In this document: piece by piece, positions 1-10,977 of the stretch
How positions within the stretch are numbered: the first letter of the stretch is position 1
Layout: each line of letters begins with the position of its first letter
DNA from: Usnea hakonensis
Lineage: Eukaryota; Ascomycota; Lecanoromycetes; Lecanorales; Parmeliaceae
DNA length: 38,498 bases
Direction of reading: 5' to 3'
Assembly (NCBI GenBank): GCA_013423325.1
Contig: BLJB01000509.1
Coordinates: 1 to 38,498, forward strand
Program-made: the position numbers and the translations under genes
The notes under the pieces: generated by a model
Told to the model about the DNA's origin: nothing
Database searches by the model: none
Seen by the model: only the letters and a program-made list of their open reading frames with translations

Positions 1-62
1 AGAGCTTCCCGTAATTATCTTTCATATAGTTAGATAGACACGAGTATGAATTCCAATCCAAT
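1..62 (+). mobile_element. 3' tail of a LINE (non-LTR) copy
   Basis: This stretch aligns with the last ~60 bp of the LINE-like element that ends at 16956: both share cccgtaatta, a spaced ttagatagac/ttaggtagat block and an A-rich AATTC-AAT tail. It is followed directly by Gypsy-A gag sequence, so a LINE copy appears to have inserted into Gypsy-A. Most of that copy lies outside the window, so its target duplication cannot be checked. Confidence 0.55.
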
Positions 63-299
63 AGTATTAATTAGTAGTCTCGCTTAGATAATACTAGTTA
101 GTTATACCTTTAAACGCGAATTATATTATAATAAATTAGATAACTATATTAGAAAAAGAAGTAAATAAATAATATTCTAATATATCTATCTTTTATAATA
201 TATATAATAAAGATATTTAGAAAGTATAAGTACTTTATTTAGAAGAGAAGTTCTATTAGAGTACGAGCTTATTTCTATCTAAAAGAGATAAGATCGGAT

Positions 300-1050
300 A
301 TATTAGAGACTATACTAAATTAGTAATATTTAATATAATTAAGATTAAAGCTAATATAAGGGGTAATAACCCCTATTAAATAGTAAATAAAGTTATTATA
401 GATTTAGAAAATTATTTTAATATATATAATTATATTATAGAGATAAACGCTAAATTATAAGATTCTAAGTTTATAATAGAATCTAAAAATAAGAATAAAA
501 TATTTAAGAAATTTTATATTTAATTTATTTTAACTATCATATTATTAAATTATATAAATATAATTAAGATTACTACCCTTAAATAGTCTATTATAACTCG
601 ACTTTAGTATTATTTAATAGGAGTTAAATATAAGTCTTTTAGAGAATTAGTCGAATTTCTAAAAGAAGTAGATATAGAATTATAAATTATAAATAGTAAA
701 GTAGTAATTAAAAGTAGTAACTTTATTAAGAAGAATATTAATTACTTATTATTATCTATTAGTAATTATATCTAAAACTAGTATCTATCCTCTTTTTATA
801 ATAATATAGAGTCGAATAGAAATAATAGAATTTAATACCTATTAAAGATAGCTAATAGGATTCGGAAAAAGAGATACTATTAAAAATATCTTAAGACTAG
901 ATATTAATTAATAGATAAAGATATATCTTATAAAAAAGCTCCCTATTTAATTAAAAAATAAATTAAAATATAATTTAAAATAATAGAAATAGAAACTAGT
1001 CCCCCTTTAAGGGGAGTATCTATTAATATCTCTAAATTAGAATTATTAAA
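300..1050 (+). pseudogene. Gypsy-A gag remnant
   Basis: The frame around 480-760 reads as a fungal Gypsy capsid segment (ESK.KNK.FKKFY, then a SFRELVEFLKEVD-like stretch) interrupted by stops. At 860-940 a RIRKKRYY-x-KYLKTRY segment followed by DKD-x-SYKKAPY matches the usual CCHC zinc knuckle plus following region, with Cys codons changed to Tyr (TGY to TAY). That is the expected RIP outcome. No usable start codon or intact frame remains, so the borders are approximate. Confidence 0.6.
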
Positions 1051-1199
1051 AAATTAAATATTTCTAGTAAAGTCGCTACTAGGGATATTAAGACCTAATT
1101 ATATAAATATATTACTAAGTTAGAAGATTAAAAGAATACGTCTTTAGCTTATATATTATTATTAGTCTATATTATAACTATAGAGATCTTATTATAGAA

Positions 1200-4100
1200 A
1201 GAAAAATAACTCGATTTCTTAAAAAATACTTTTATTAAATAAGATACTATTATTATAAAATATCTTACTAATACTAGAGTATTAATATTAAGCTTTATTA
1301 ATAAGGCCTTTATCTCGAAGTATAAATTACTACGTATAGTACTATCGAAGCCCTATAGATTATATTTAGTTAATAATAAGTTCGCGCTAAATATTATTTA
1401 TATAGCTCTATTAAAATATACTTTTAAAGACTATATTAATAAAATATAGTACTTAATTATATAATTAAAATAATTCGATATTATCTTTAAAATATTCTAG
1501 ATTAAATAATATAACCCCGCCTTAGCTCTTAAAGATTAAATAATAACTTTTAATTCTAATTACTATATAATATACTATCTAGTATATAATAAGCCGGTTA
1601 TAATATATAATTTAATACTACTATATTAAAGATAAGTTATAGGTACTATCTAGGCTATAATAAGAGATACTAATATTACTAAAGTCTCTATATACGCCTT
1701 TATTCGTATAGCTAAGAAGTAAGAAAATTAAGTAATTATTATATAACCTTAAGATTTTAAGAAATTAATATCCCCCCCTTTTAATATTAAGTAAGATAAA
1801 AGGTTTATAATAAATATTACTACTATTATAGTAGAGGATTACGAGAAGTTCTTTTATAAATTATATAAAGTATTAATTACTATTAAATAATTATATAAGT
1901 AAATTCCCCGCCCTTATTATAAATAGTTAAATATATAAAATTTAATAAAGGTAAATAAGCTTCCCCTTCGTTATATTATTAATTATAGTATTAAACTAAA
2001 AGACGGAAATATCCCTATAAGATAAATATACGGGTTATTTAAGAACTAAGTATTAGTAGTTAAAGAATATATAAAAAATACACTAAATAAAGATTATATT
2101 TAATAAAGTACCTTACTATATATAGCCCTTATACTAATTATAAAAAAACCGAATAGAGGCCTATAGATATATATTAATTATAGAGCTCTAAATATCTTAA
2201 CTATTTCTAATAAAAATGTATCTCTACTTATTAAAGAAATCCTATCTAAATTATATATTACTAGAATTAATAGTAAATTCGATATAATTATTATATTTAA
2301 TAAAATTAGAATTAAGGAAGAATATAAATATAAAACTATCTTCCTTATATATTATAAACTTTATAAATATATAGTAATACTATTTAGTCTATATAATATA
2401 CTAGCTACTTTCTAAGTCTTTATTAATAAAGTATTATAAAAATATCTTAATATCTTCTATATAGTATATTTAAATAATATTCTTATATATAATAATATAG
2501 AGAAAGATTATATAACTTATATAAAAAAAGTTTTAATTAAACTTTAGAGAGTAAGTCTTTTTTTAGATATTAATAAATACGATTTTTATATTATCTAAAT
2601 AAAGTACTTAAACCTAATTATTATAATTAATAAAGTAGAGATAAACTATAAAAAAATAGATACTATTACTTAATAGAAAGAGCCGAGATATATAAAGAAT
2701 ATATAAATATTTTTAGAATTTATAAACTTCTATAAAAAATTTATATTAAATTACTCTAAAATTATTACTCTACTTATAAGTCTTATCTATACTAATATTA
2801 AAAATAACTTTATATATCTATAAACTAATAAAAGCCCTAAATAGAAGGTCTTTAATATACTTAAAAGAGCGTTTACCGCTATATCTATACTTATATATTT
2901 TAACCCAAATAAGAAAATCTAGCTAGAAACTAATATATTAAATTATATTATAGTAGCTATACTTTTTTAAAAGGATAATAATAGAATATTAAAGCTAGTA
3001 ATATTTCTTTTAAAAAAGATATTATCTATAAAATATAATTATAATATTTATAATAAAGAATTAATAGCTATTATAAGGGCGTTTAAAAAATAGTACTCTA
3101 AACTTTCTAAAACTCTAATTAAAGATTCTATCGTAGTTATTATAGATTATAAGAGTCTATAATACTTTATAAATTTAAAATAGTTTAACGCTAGATAAGC
3201 GAGATAGATAGAGTTCTTTATTAATTTTAACTTTAAAATTATTTATCGTTCTAGTAAGTAAAGTATTAAACTCGATAGTTTAATATAAAAAGTAGAAGAT
3301 TTTCTAAAAGGACTAGATAATTATAAAAATTAATATTAAAATTAAATTATCTTTAAAAAAAAGAATCTTGATTAAGAAGTTAAAAATATAGTAAGGCTTA
3401 CTATATTACTTCTAGATAAAAAGGAGTATTAGGGTATTATACTAGTAATACTACTTTATAAATTTAGCGAATAGAGTATTAGTAAGGAGGAATTATTAGA
3501 AGAATCTCTATTAGAGGATCTAAGATAAGGAACTAGGGGTAAGAAGTTATTAAAAGAATTACTATTAGAAATCTTAATAAAAACGCCTAGAGAGGAGCTA
3601 TTAGAAGAATTAATAAGTACTCCTACTAAAAAAGAATTAATAGGTACTCCTATTAAAAAAAAACTAATATAATAAATTAAAAAAGTATTAAAAAAGAATA
3701 ATTTTATTTAAAGAATTATTTATACTAAATTAGCTAAAAAAAGAAAGATCCCTACTAAACTAATAAAATAATATAATCTGTACTTAGAACTTAGAGAATA
3801 TTAAATCTATAAAGACCTATTATATGTAAATAATTAATTATTTATATCTAATATTCTTAAATTATAAATATATATTTTTAAGAAGATATATAATATACCT
3901 CTAAAAGGCTATATAGATTATTTATCTATATATAATTATATAAGTATTTATTACTTTTAGTCTAGAATAACTAATATAATATCGTAGTATATTAAAAGTT
4001 ACTATATCTATAAAAGATTAAAAGTATATTAGAAAAGAAAGTAAGGACTTTTTAAACCTCTCCTAATCCCTAATTATTATTAATAAGATATTTTTATAGA

Positions 4101-5250
4101 CTTTATTATAAATCTACCTATATATATTTAATATAAAAGGCGGTATTAATATATATTTATAATAATAAATAGATTATTAAAAAAAAAGAAATTTATCCCT
4201 ATAAACTTATTAAAGGTAGAAGCTATTATATAGACCTTTATAAAGTAGATTTAAAAAGAAGAAGGCTACTTATTCTTTATTATATTAAATAGAAGTATAT
4301 AATTTATATTATATTTCTAGAAAAGACTTTATTAAAGGATAAAGATAGTATTAAAATTATTTATAATATTTTACCTAGAGATAAATAGGTAGATAGAGAG
4401 TATAAACGTAGTACTAAAATAATATTTAAGGGTATTTATTAACTATAATTAAAATAATTAGATAGACTACTTACTAATTACTAAATTTAAAGATAATTTA
4501 GACTTAAATATATTATTAGAACTATTACTATTCCTTATTACTAAGGGCTATATATTATACTTAAGACTTAAACCTTCTATACTATTAAATTTTCCCCCGG
4601 ATATTATTTATAGAGTAAAGAGGGATATTATTTTAGCTAATATATTTATTAATAAAATTAATAAAATAAGGGAATACCTAAAAGATTAATTAAGATAGTT
4701 ATAAGCTCTATAAAAGGAGTAAGTAAATAGATACTAAATTCTAATATCTAAATTTAAAATTAAAAATATAGTAATACTAGATAAAAGAAATATTAAAATA
4801 GATTATCTTAATAAGTTATTAAATTATAAAAACCTAGAACTATTTAAGATTATTAAAGTTATTAATAATATAGTATACGAGTTAAAGTTATCTATATTTA
4901 TAAAGAATATCTATCTAGTTTTTTATCTATAGCTACTATACCTTAATAATAATAATCTATTATTAGAATAATATATCCTTTTACCGCTATCTATTAGTAT
5001 CTATAAAAATACTTATAAAGTAGAAGAAATTATAAACTTATATATTAATAAGAGATTAAATAATCTAATTACTAACTAGAAAAGCCTACTAGAGTATAAA
5101 GTTAAATAGTTAGATTATCTAGATCTACTAAACTAGAAGCTATTTACTAATATTATTAAAGTAGCTAATATTATTATTAATTTTTATTATTTTTACCCTA
5201 ATATTATAGAACTATATAAAATATTTAAAAAACCTATAAAGTAGTCTTCT
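1200..5250 (+). pseudogene. Gypsy-A pol remnant (PR-RT-RNaseH-IN-chromodomain)
   Basis: Reverse transcriptase is readable from about 2140 to 2740: an INYRALNILTI segment, then FDIIIIFNKIRIKEEYKYKT, then IVYLNNILIY at 2461-2490, then a segment like the family's IQ.FL.F.NFYR.F. The catalytic YLDD box has become YLNN (2467-2478). RNase H begins near 2925 with ETNILNYIIVA. The integrase core shows DIFIDFIINLP near 4087-4120. A KIIKVINNIVYELKLS segment near 4845-4895 is the usual integrase C-terminal region. A chromodomain-like stretch (YKVEEIINLYINKR... then YKVK) lies at about 5010-5200. Stop codons occur throughout. Confidence 0.8.
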
Positions 5251-5489
5251 CTATTAATAATACTTATTACTAAATATATAATATAAATATATAATAGCGC
5301 CCGTTCTATACTAGAATACTAAGTTATAGTAATACTTTTTTAAAGAATTATTACTATCGCCTAAAAAAGTTCCTCTATATATACTTCGAGTATACGCCTA
5401 TATACTATCGCTATTATTATCGTATATAATATTATCGTAGAAAGGGAGTATTACTATTATAGGAGCTCTAGTATTAAGAAAGGGGGTAG

Positions 5490-5709
5490 TATTATAGTCT
5501 TATATTATAATTATTTTTTTCTTCTCTATTTTTTACTAGAATAGTAGAGAGCGTAGACTAGCCTAATTAGGCTTAGCCTTATTTCTATTAACTCCGGAGT
5601 TCGATTATAAGAACTCCTACAACCACTTTATAATTAGATCTTCTTCATAGTAATATTTAGTTAATACTTGAACCCACATATTATTTAGATTCTCATCCAG
5701 TCCCTAACA
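5490..5709 (+). repeat. Gypsy-A right LTR
   Basis: A purine-rich tract (aagaaagggggtag) ends at 5489 directly before a TATTATAGTC start, best read as a RIP-changed TGTTATGGTC. The segment ends in CCCTAACA, and the Gypsy-B LTR ends in TCCTAACA. The length is 220 bp. The borders are inferred from these end motifs, because the left LTR is not in the window for comparison. Confidence 0.6.
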
Positions 5710-7549
5710 AGGTCGTATAAATAAAAGGTAGGGTTTATTAATAATAAGATAATAAGAATATTTTATTTATAAATTATAAATATATAGGGCTATTAGCGCC
5801 TCGGAGCCTCTATAGCTAAATATACTATTATAATTAAACTACTATAGCTAGTATATATATATAAAATCTTTAAATCTATAAATTCGATTAACATTTCTAT
5901 AGTTATATTAAATATAGTATAATTATCTACTAATCTTTATTATAATTATTTATTAATTTTTACTATAATTATCTATTAATTTTTATTATAACTATTTATA
6001 TTATACCCCTTTTTTAGGCCTCCCTCTATAACTTACCCTCTATAGACTACTTTCTATAATTACTCTCTATAGGCTTTTTCCCTTTTAAGGACTTAGATCT
6101 ACTAGTTTAAAGCCGGATATAAACGGGTATTATTTATAATATTTAGTTATTAGATTAAAGTATTTAAGATAGTTTATATTAAAATAGGTAAGTTAGCCGA
6201 GTTATATAACTTAATCACGTAACTTAGTACCTTAGTATTTTATAAATAGTCTTATATAATCTACTTTCCTTCTAGATAGTTAACTAATATAAAGTACTCT
6301 TCCTATAATTCTTAATAGATTATAAGCCTAGCTTTATAGGGCGTCTATCTTATCCTCTTTATATTACTTAGTAGTCTACCTACTTAGTATAATTCGTAAT
6401 TTATTCTAAAGTTCTAAAGATATAGAAATTATAAAAAAGAACTATAAATAATTTCTAAAATATAAATAAATTTATACTATAATAGTTATTATTCCTTTAG
6501 AATTTAATCGTTTTAGGCTATCCTACTTAAAAATAATTATATATTCGAAATATATAATTTTAGTATTATTCTAGACTAAATTATAGTCTAACGTTATTCT
6601 AGCTAATTAGCTACTATCTACTAAGGGCTTAAGATAAGTACTAGCTTCTAAGGAAGAGTACTAATATTATATAGAGATTTCTTACTCTCTTATAATCTTA
6701 TTATTAATATTTATAATTAATTACTCTATATTTAAATTAGTTTAGAATATATTACTAAATCTCTTATAGATATTTAATAATAATATTTTCTATATCCCTT
6801 AGTAAACTCTATTAATTTATTAAGATTAGAACCTTCTAAATAGAAATTTCTTAATATTAAAAAACTCCTTAATAACTATCTAAATTTTTATTATAGATCC
6901 TATAGATCTTATAGCTAGATCTCTAAGAAAGCCGATATACTAGTAAGATTAATTTAATAATTAGTAAAAAAATATTTATATCTAGCCTAAAATAATACTA
7001 CTATCTTTTAAAGATTACTCTATAATTTTATATATTCTTATAAACTAGTTAAATTTATAGCGTAATTAAAGTCTCCCCTAATTATTTACTATTAGTTAGA
7101 TATCTCTCTAGTAAATTTAACTAGTCTTAATTATAAAAGTTAAATATAAATAGAGGCTATTTTCTTCTAAATTATAGAACTTCTAGCTATACTAGTCTCT
7201 AACTTCTATAAATCTAAATTTAAATCTAAAGCTAAAGTTAAAGGCTCTACTAATCTAGATCCTATCTTTTATATAAACGGGGCTATTATTATATATTATT
7301 ATTCTAAATATAAAAATTTTCTATATCTATTTAAAGATCTTAAGATCTCTTTCTATATATTTAATTTAGATAATAATAATAATTACTAAGATCTAAAAGA
7401 ATCTCTTTTAGAGGACTTTAATTTAGATACTAGTATTAAGTTACTTAATTTTTCTAATAATACTAATCTTTTTAGCCTATATATTAAATCTACTTTACTA
7501 GAGTTATTCTCTTTATCCTCGCCTTCTTCCTCTTCCTCTAGCGAATTAT
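5710..7549. other. AT-rich RIP-degraded DNA, not assigned
   Basis: There is no open frame longer than a few dozen codons on either strand. Stretches near 6100-7300 read on the plus strand as protein-like sequence with RIP-type stops, but I could not match them to a domain. The repeated phrase ttattaatttttactataattat occurs around 5930-5990. It is probably transposon debris. Confidence 0.5.
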
Positions 7550-8200
7550 CTCAATTATTATAAAGGCTAATTTATTAATTACGGGGTCCTTAAAGAGCTT
7601 TCTACTTATATCTATTATAATCTTTAAAACCTCTAAATAATATCTAAAGTAGATTAAAAAGATCTTAGACTTTTTTATCCTTAATAACCTTCGGCTAAAA
7701 AACCCTAATATAGTAATTATTATAAAAGCGTATATAATTATCTAAAATAGACTTAAATATATTAATTATTAAAATATTAAGGCGATAACTAAGTTAGAGT
7801 TAATACTAGATTTAATTACTCGAAACTTTAAGCCGAAAGAGTCTAAAGTATATATTAAACTTATTTATTAACTATACTCCCTTATCCTATCTAGTAGTAT
7901 TATTAAAAATATTATAGATTATATAAAATAGTTCTAATAAATTAATATTATAATTACTAATCTTTATAAATCTCTTAAGCTCCCTTAGATCTACCTTATT
8001 TAATTATACCTAATTAGGCTCGAAGATATCTATAATATTTTCTAGATACTATAGTAGATATACCAAGTAGAAGGTACCTTAATAGAGACTTAGAGTATAA
8101 CCGAAATAGGGGGGGGAGTATATATAGTAAAAGGGGGGGTATATCTAGTAAAAGGGGGGGTATATCTAGTAAAAGGGGGGGTACACCTATTAAGACCCTA
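7550..8200 (+). pseudogene. Copia-type gag remnant
   Basis: Read on the plus strand with RIP stops allowed for, the segment from about 7690 to 8200 resembles the UBN2/copia gag family. It has a LITRNFKPK-type stretch, a polar middle, a KSLKLP-x-IYLI segment, an LIRLEDIYNIF segment and a tail ending in the 21-bp repeats. No protease or reverse transcriptase follows, so this is a fragment. The family assignment rests on overall pattern only. Confidence 0.4.
8129..8191 (+). repeat. 21-bp tandem repeat with G7 runs (3 full units plus a degenerate one upstream)
   Basis: The unit is aaaa-ggggggg-tatatctagt. Units lie at 8129-8149, 8150-8170 and 8171-8191, and a decayed unit lies at about 8106-8128. 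The third unit has tacacctatt, which suggests the undamaged form had CpA sites. Because 21 bp is seven codons, the array would code for repeated SKRGG(T/Y)(P/S) heptapeptides in the gag-like frame. Confidence 0.85.
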
Positions 8201-8584
8201 ATTATATAGATAAATTTTAAGTCTATTTATTTATTAATAGAAAGAGATAGTACTATTTAGAAAATATTAAAAAAAAAATAAAAAAAAAAAATTATAAAGT
8301 AATTATAGATCTTAATAAAATAATATATACTTATATTTAAAGAAAGTAAAGTAATTTATAACTTATTTTATTTTATATTTAAATATTATAAATATAAATT
8401 TATTTATTAGAGTCTAATATTAAAAAACTCTTTATTATTTTATAATCCTCTTATTATTAAAGAGGGACTAGATATTAAAAAAAAGAAAATATTTTAAAGA
8501 TTTAATATATTAATTCTTTTAATTATATTCGCTAGTAAATAAGATCTACCTAGTTCTTTTAATTACGCTTACTAGCTACGAGCT
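8192..8584. other. AT-rich DNA with a short repeat shared with 12338-12415
   Basis: No gene is seen. From about 8513 the sequence has two phrases of the type ttcttttaattatactcgctag, and these recur at 12338-12415. There the order relative to the neighbouring 8585-9232 type repeat is reversed. This is likely transposon debris. Confidence 0.45.
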
Positions 8585-8656
8585 TATTATATAGCTTCTT
8601 AGTCTTATAGCCTCCGAAGATCCGGATCGAACTAGTCTATTATAAGGCTAGTATCC

Positions 8657-8758
8657 TATTACGGTAAGACGGGTAGTAGTATTACTAACCGCTAGACTAA
8701 AAGACTAAAAGAGCCTCGGACCCCACTAAGATACGGGGTCTACTACTAATATACTACT
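8657..8758 (-). repeat. Terminal direct repeat 1 of the TRIM-like element
   Basis: It is 102 bp long and aligns along its whole length with 9001-9102. Most differences are transitions (cctcggacccc against ccccggacccc, actaag against gctaag). It contains the A-box-like ccgctagacta at 8689-8699, read on the minus strand. Confidence 0.75.
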
Positions 8759-8891
8759 TATTCGTAATAATTATCTACTTTAAAAGAAGGCGTATACCCC
8801 TATACGCTAATCTATATAGTATATTTCTAAGTAGGAGCCTCTCGGGGATACGCCCCTATAAGCTACTCTATAGCCTAGTACGTATAGTTAG

Positions 8892-9055
8892 AAAAGGTAC
8901 GAGGGTTTATTAAGCCCCTACTAAACTCGAGTATAGTCGAGTAACCTACGTAAAGCTAACTAGTCCGACCCGGGATTCGAACCCGGTATTACTACTATTC
9001 TATTACGGTAAGGTAGGTAGTAGTATTGCTAACCGCTAGACTAAAAGACTAAAAG
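8892..9055 (-). promoter_or_regulatory. tRNA-like Pol III promoter: A-box, B-box and T-run
   Basis: Read on the minus strand, 9043-9033 is TAGTCTAGCGG, a good A-box, and 8983-8973 is GGTTCGAATCC, an exact match to the B-box consensus. The B-box sits in a perfect T-arm hairpin at 8986-8970 (five-base-pair stem, TTCGAAT loop). A TTTT run at 8895-8892 could end transcription. The spacing of about 50 bp suits RNA polymerase III. A full tRNA cloverleaf cannot be folded because the acceptor stem pairs only partly, so this is a tRNA-derived promoter and not a tRNA gene. Confidence 0.55.
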
Positions 9056-9102
9056 AGCCCCGGACCCCGCTAAGGTACGGGGTTTATCACTAATATACTA
9101 CT
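9001..9102 (-). repeat. Terminal direct repeat 2 of the TRIM-like element
   Basis: It is 102 bp long, the same length as copy 1. It carries the A-box-like motif at 9033-9043. On the minus strand this repeat leads into the interior that holds the B-box. Confidence 0.75.
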
Positions 9103-9185
9103 TATCCGGATTCGCCTTTTAGATAAACTTAACTATTCTAGCTCTTATTTACTTACTTAGATTATTAATTTAATTAATTATTTAA

Positions 9186-9218
<33 letters not shown>

Positions 9219-9232
9219 TCTAGACTTTATCT

Positions 9233-10379
9233 TAATAAATAGTAGCTATATCTAGATTATAATATAGTAACTACTATTCTCTATTTACTATATTATTATA
9301 AACCCGATAATTAAATTTACTATCTTATTAGTAACTAATTTTAATAGTATTAAATTAAGCCTTACTAATCTAATACTCTATTAAATTAGTTTTCTAAGAT
9401 ACTAGTCTATAACTTCTATTTTTATTACTAAAGAAGTTATTTCGTCTTCTACTTTTATAAAGATACTACTCTAACTACTATAATAGTACTCGAAATAAAT
9501 AATATTACTATCTATATAGATAAATAGATATATCTATCTTTTTAGAAAGTTCGAGTTAAATCTTTCTAGAAAAAAGTACTAGAGTATACTATCTTATTTA
9601 GAATATTTAAAAAAAGATAATCTTATCTAGAAGATAAATATTACTATTAGTAATTATAGATTCTCATTATATTATCTTTATATATTAGAACCCTATATCT
9701 TAATCTTTCTCGAAGTTATTTATTTAGATAATTATATAGGCCTAGTTAAATTATTTAAGATTACTTCTTAATAGTAATACTTTTAAAATCTAATAAAGTA
9801 TCTTAGAGATTATATTTAATATTATTTTTAATACTAACTTTAGTAAACGCCTAGCTATTTACTATATAGATCTCTATAATCTATTTTAATACCCTTAATT
9901 ATTAATAAACTTTTTTAAAAAATTATACTAATATCTAGATTCTTCTTATTAATCGCTAAGAATTTAAATATACTAATAGTCTATTTATTTACTAAATAGA
10001 CGGATCCTTTAAACGGAGTAGCTAAATAATAAAGATTATTATATAATTCTAAATATTTATTTTAGATAACCTCGCTACTTATCTATTTATTATTCTAGTA
10101 ATCTAAATTAATTATATTTTCTAAATTACTAAATATTTAGCTTATTCGTTATATATTTTAGATCTATAAATTTATTTAGTTAGATTACTAGTCCTATAAG
10201 ACTATAATATTATAAACCTAGCGCGTAGTTAAATATATTATTAAGAGATTAAATTTATTTTAGAATAAAAAGTCTATTTTACTAGAGACTTAACTATACT
10301 ATTATTATTTTTAAGAGTAGACTATTAATATATTAATATTTAAAAAGGACCTTATTAGCTTTAATTACTATACTCTTTA
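9233..10379. other. AT-rich RIP-degraded DNA, not assigned
   Basis: No open frame is present. Plus-strand readings with RIP stops restored are protein-like in places (for example a KQTDPLNGVAK phrase near 10000), but I could not tie them to a family. It is probably the upstream part of the same element as the gag-like remnant that follows. Confidence 0.4.
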
Positions 10380-10970
10380 TTTATTATATTATATTAAAAC
10401 TACTTTATCTACTTCTAATATTTCGGAAAAGAGCCCTAATAATAATATCTCTAAAGACTTAATTAATCCGGAATTAAATTTTATTTTCATAATAAGTAGA
10501 GTAACTATAGAATAACTACTAGACCTTATTATTAATACTTATAATATAGTAGTTACTAATTTTAATTATTAGGCTAATTCTTAAAAAGCTCTAAATTTAT
10601 AGAGAGAACTAGATCTTTTTAATATTAAAAATAAAGATACTATTTTTAATAGTAGATCTTATAAATTAAAAATAAAGGATATTAGCTTTTTTAATTCTAT
10701 CTATAAAAAAGAAAGTCTTATTATTAATATTAAATAATACTCTTTTTATAAAAATATATATACCTTTATAGATTATATTAAAAATATAATAAAAATTAAA
10801 GATATTAATAAGATTTAAAAAGTTTTATTAATATATTTTCTTAATAAGATATTAATCTAGTATTTTATAAAATTTATTAAATTAGAAAAGCTATTATTTT
10901 AAATAGCTTTCTTTTTAAAATAATATAAAGTAATACTATAGGGCCCGTCTATAAAGTTTTTTTCGAGTCT
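10380..10970 (+). pseudogene. Gag-like capsid remnant
   Basis: The plus-strand frame from about 10405 to 10960 has few stops. It shows the layout of a fungal retrotransposon capsid: a polar linker with SEKSPNNN, a FNYQANSQKAL segment, KIKDISFFNSIYKKES, then FYKNIYTFIDYIKNI, KIKDINKI and a helical IKFIKLEKLLF stretch. Similar FFDP...FYRDVYTFIDRLKD segments are familiar from orphan fungal gag genes. The stops are TAA/TAG at likely Gln codons. No zinc knuckle or pol follows. Confidence 0.45.
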
Positions 10971-10977
10971 ATAACTA

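Larger units (their letters stand above)
63..5709 (+). mobile_element. Gypsy-A: RIP-degraded chromodomain Ty3/Gypsy retrotransposon, 5' end outside window
   Basis: The forward strand carries, in the Ty3/Gypsy order, gag with a zinc-knuckle remnant, a protease-like stretch, reverse transcriptase, RNase H, integrase, a chromodomain-like tail and then a 220-bp LTR. Every frame is broken by TAA/TAG codons at places where the family has Gln or Trp, and GC is very low. That is the pattern RIP leaves (CpA to TpA on both strands). The left LTR is not in the window because a LINE tail sits at position 62. The element is dead. Confidence 0.85.
8657..9102 (-). mobile_element. TRIM-like miniature LTR element with tRNA-like Pol III boxes
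   Basis: The insertion has two 102-bp direct terminal repeats (8657-8758 and 9001-9102) that both start tattacggtaag, readable as a RIP-changed TGTTACGG, and a 242-bp interior with no coding capacity. It is flanked by tatcc on both sides (8652-8656 and 9103-9107). The related sequence at 12128-12322 is an empty site with a single such pentamer. On the minus strand an A-box lies in the repeat and a perfect B-box just inside the interior. The strand is chosen from these boxes. The repeats do not end in the canonical CA, so the class assignment is tentative. Confidence 0.6.
8585..9232. repeat. Left copy of a dispersed direct repeat, interrupted by a 446-bp insertion
   Basis: Positions 8585-8656 and 9103-9232 together align with the continuous copy at 12128-12322. 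Most differences are C-to-T or G-to-A in the right copy (for example ggattcgcc against aaatttacc), so the right copy has suffered more RIP. The left copy contains a clean insertion at 8657-9102. The repeat ends in an (ATT)n microsatellite (9186-9218 here, 12283-12303 in the other copy). Confidence 0.8.

Noticed and set aside
8970..9055. Possible tRNA gene on the minus strand
   Set aside because: The T-arm and boxes are good, but the acceptor stem and anticodon arm do not fold normally and the sequence spans the border of a direct repeat. Called a tRNA-like promoter instead.
9233..10379. Possible Starship captain (DUF3435) or FluG-type remnant
   Set aside because: I tried to match the degraded plus-strand readings to these families but found no catalytic or conserved block, so no claim is made.
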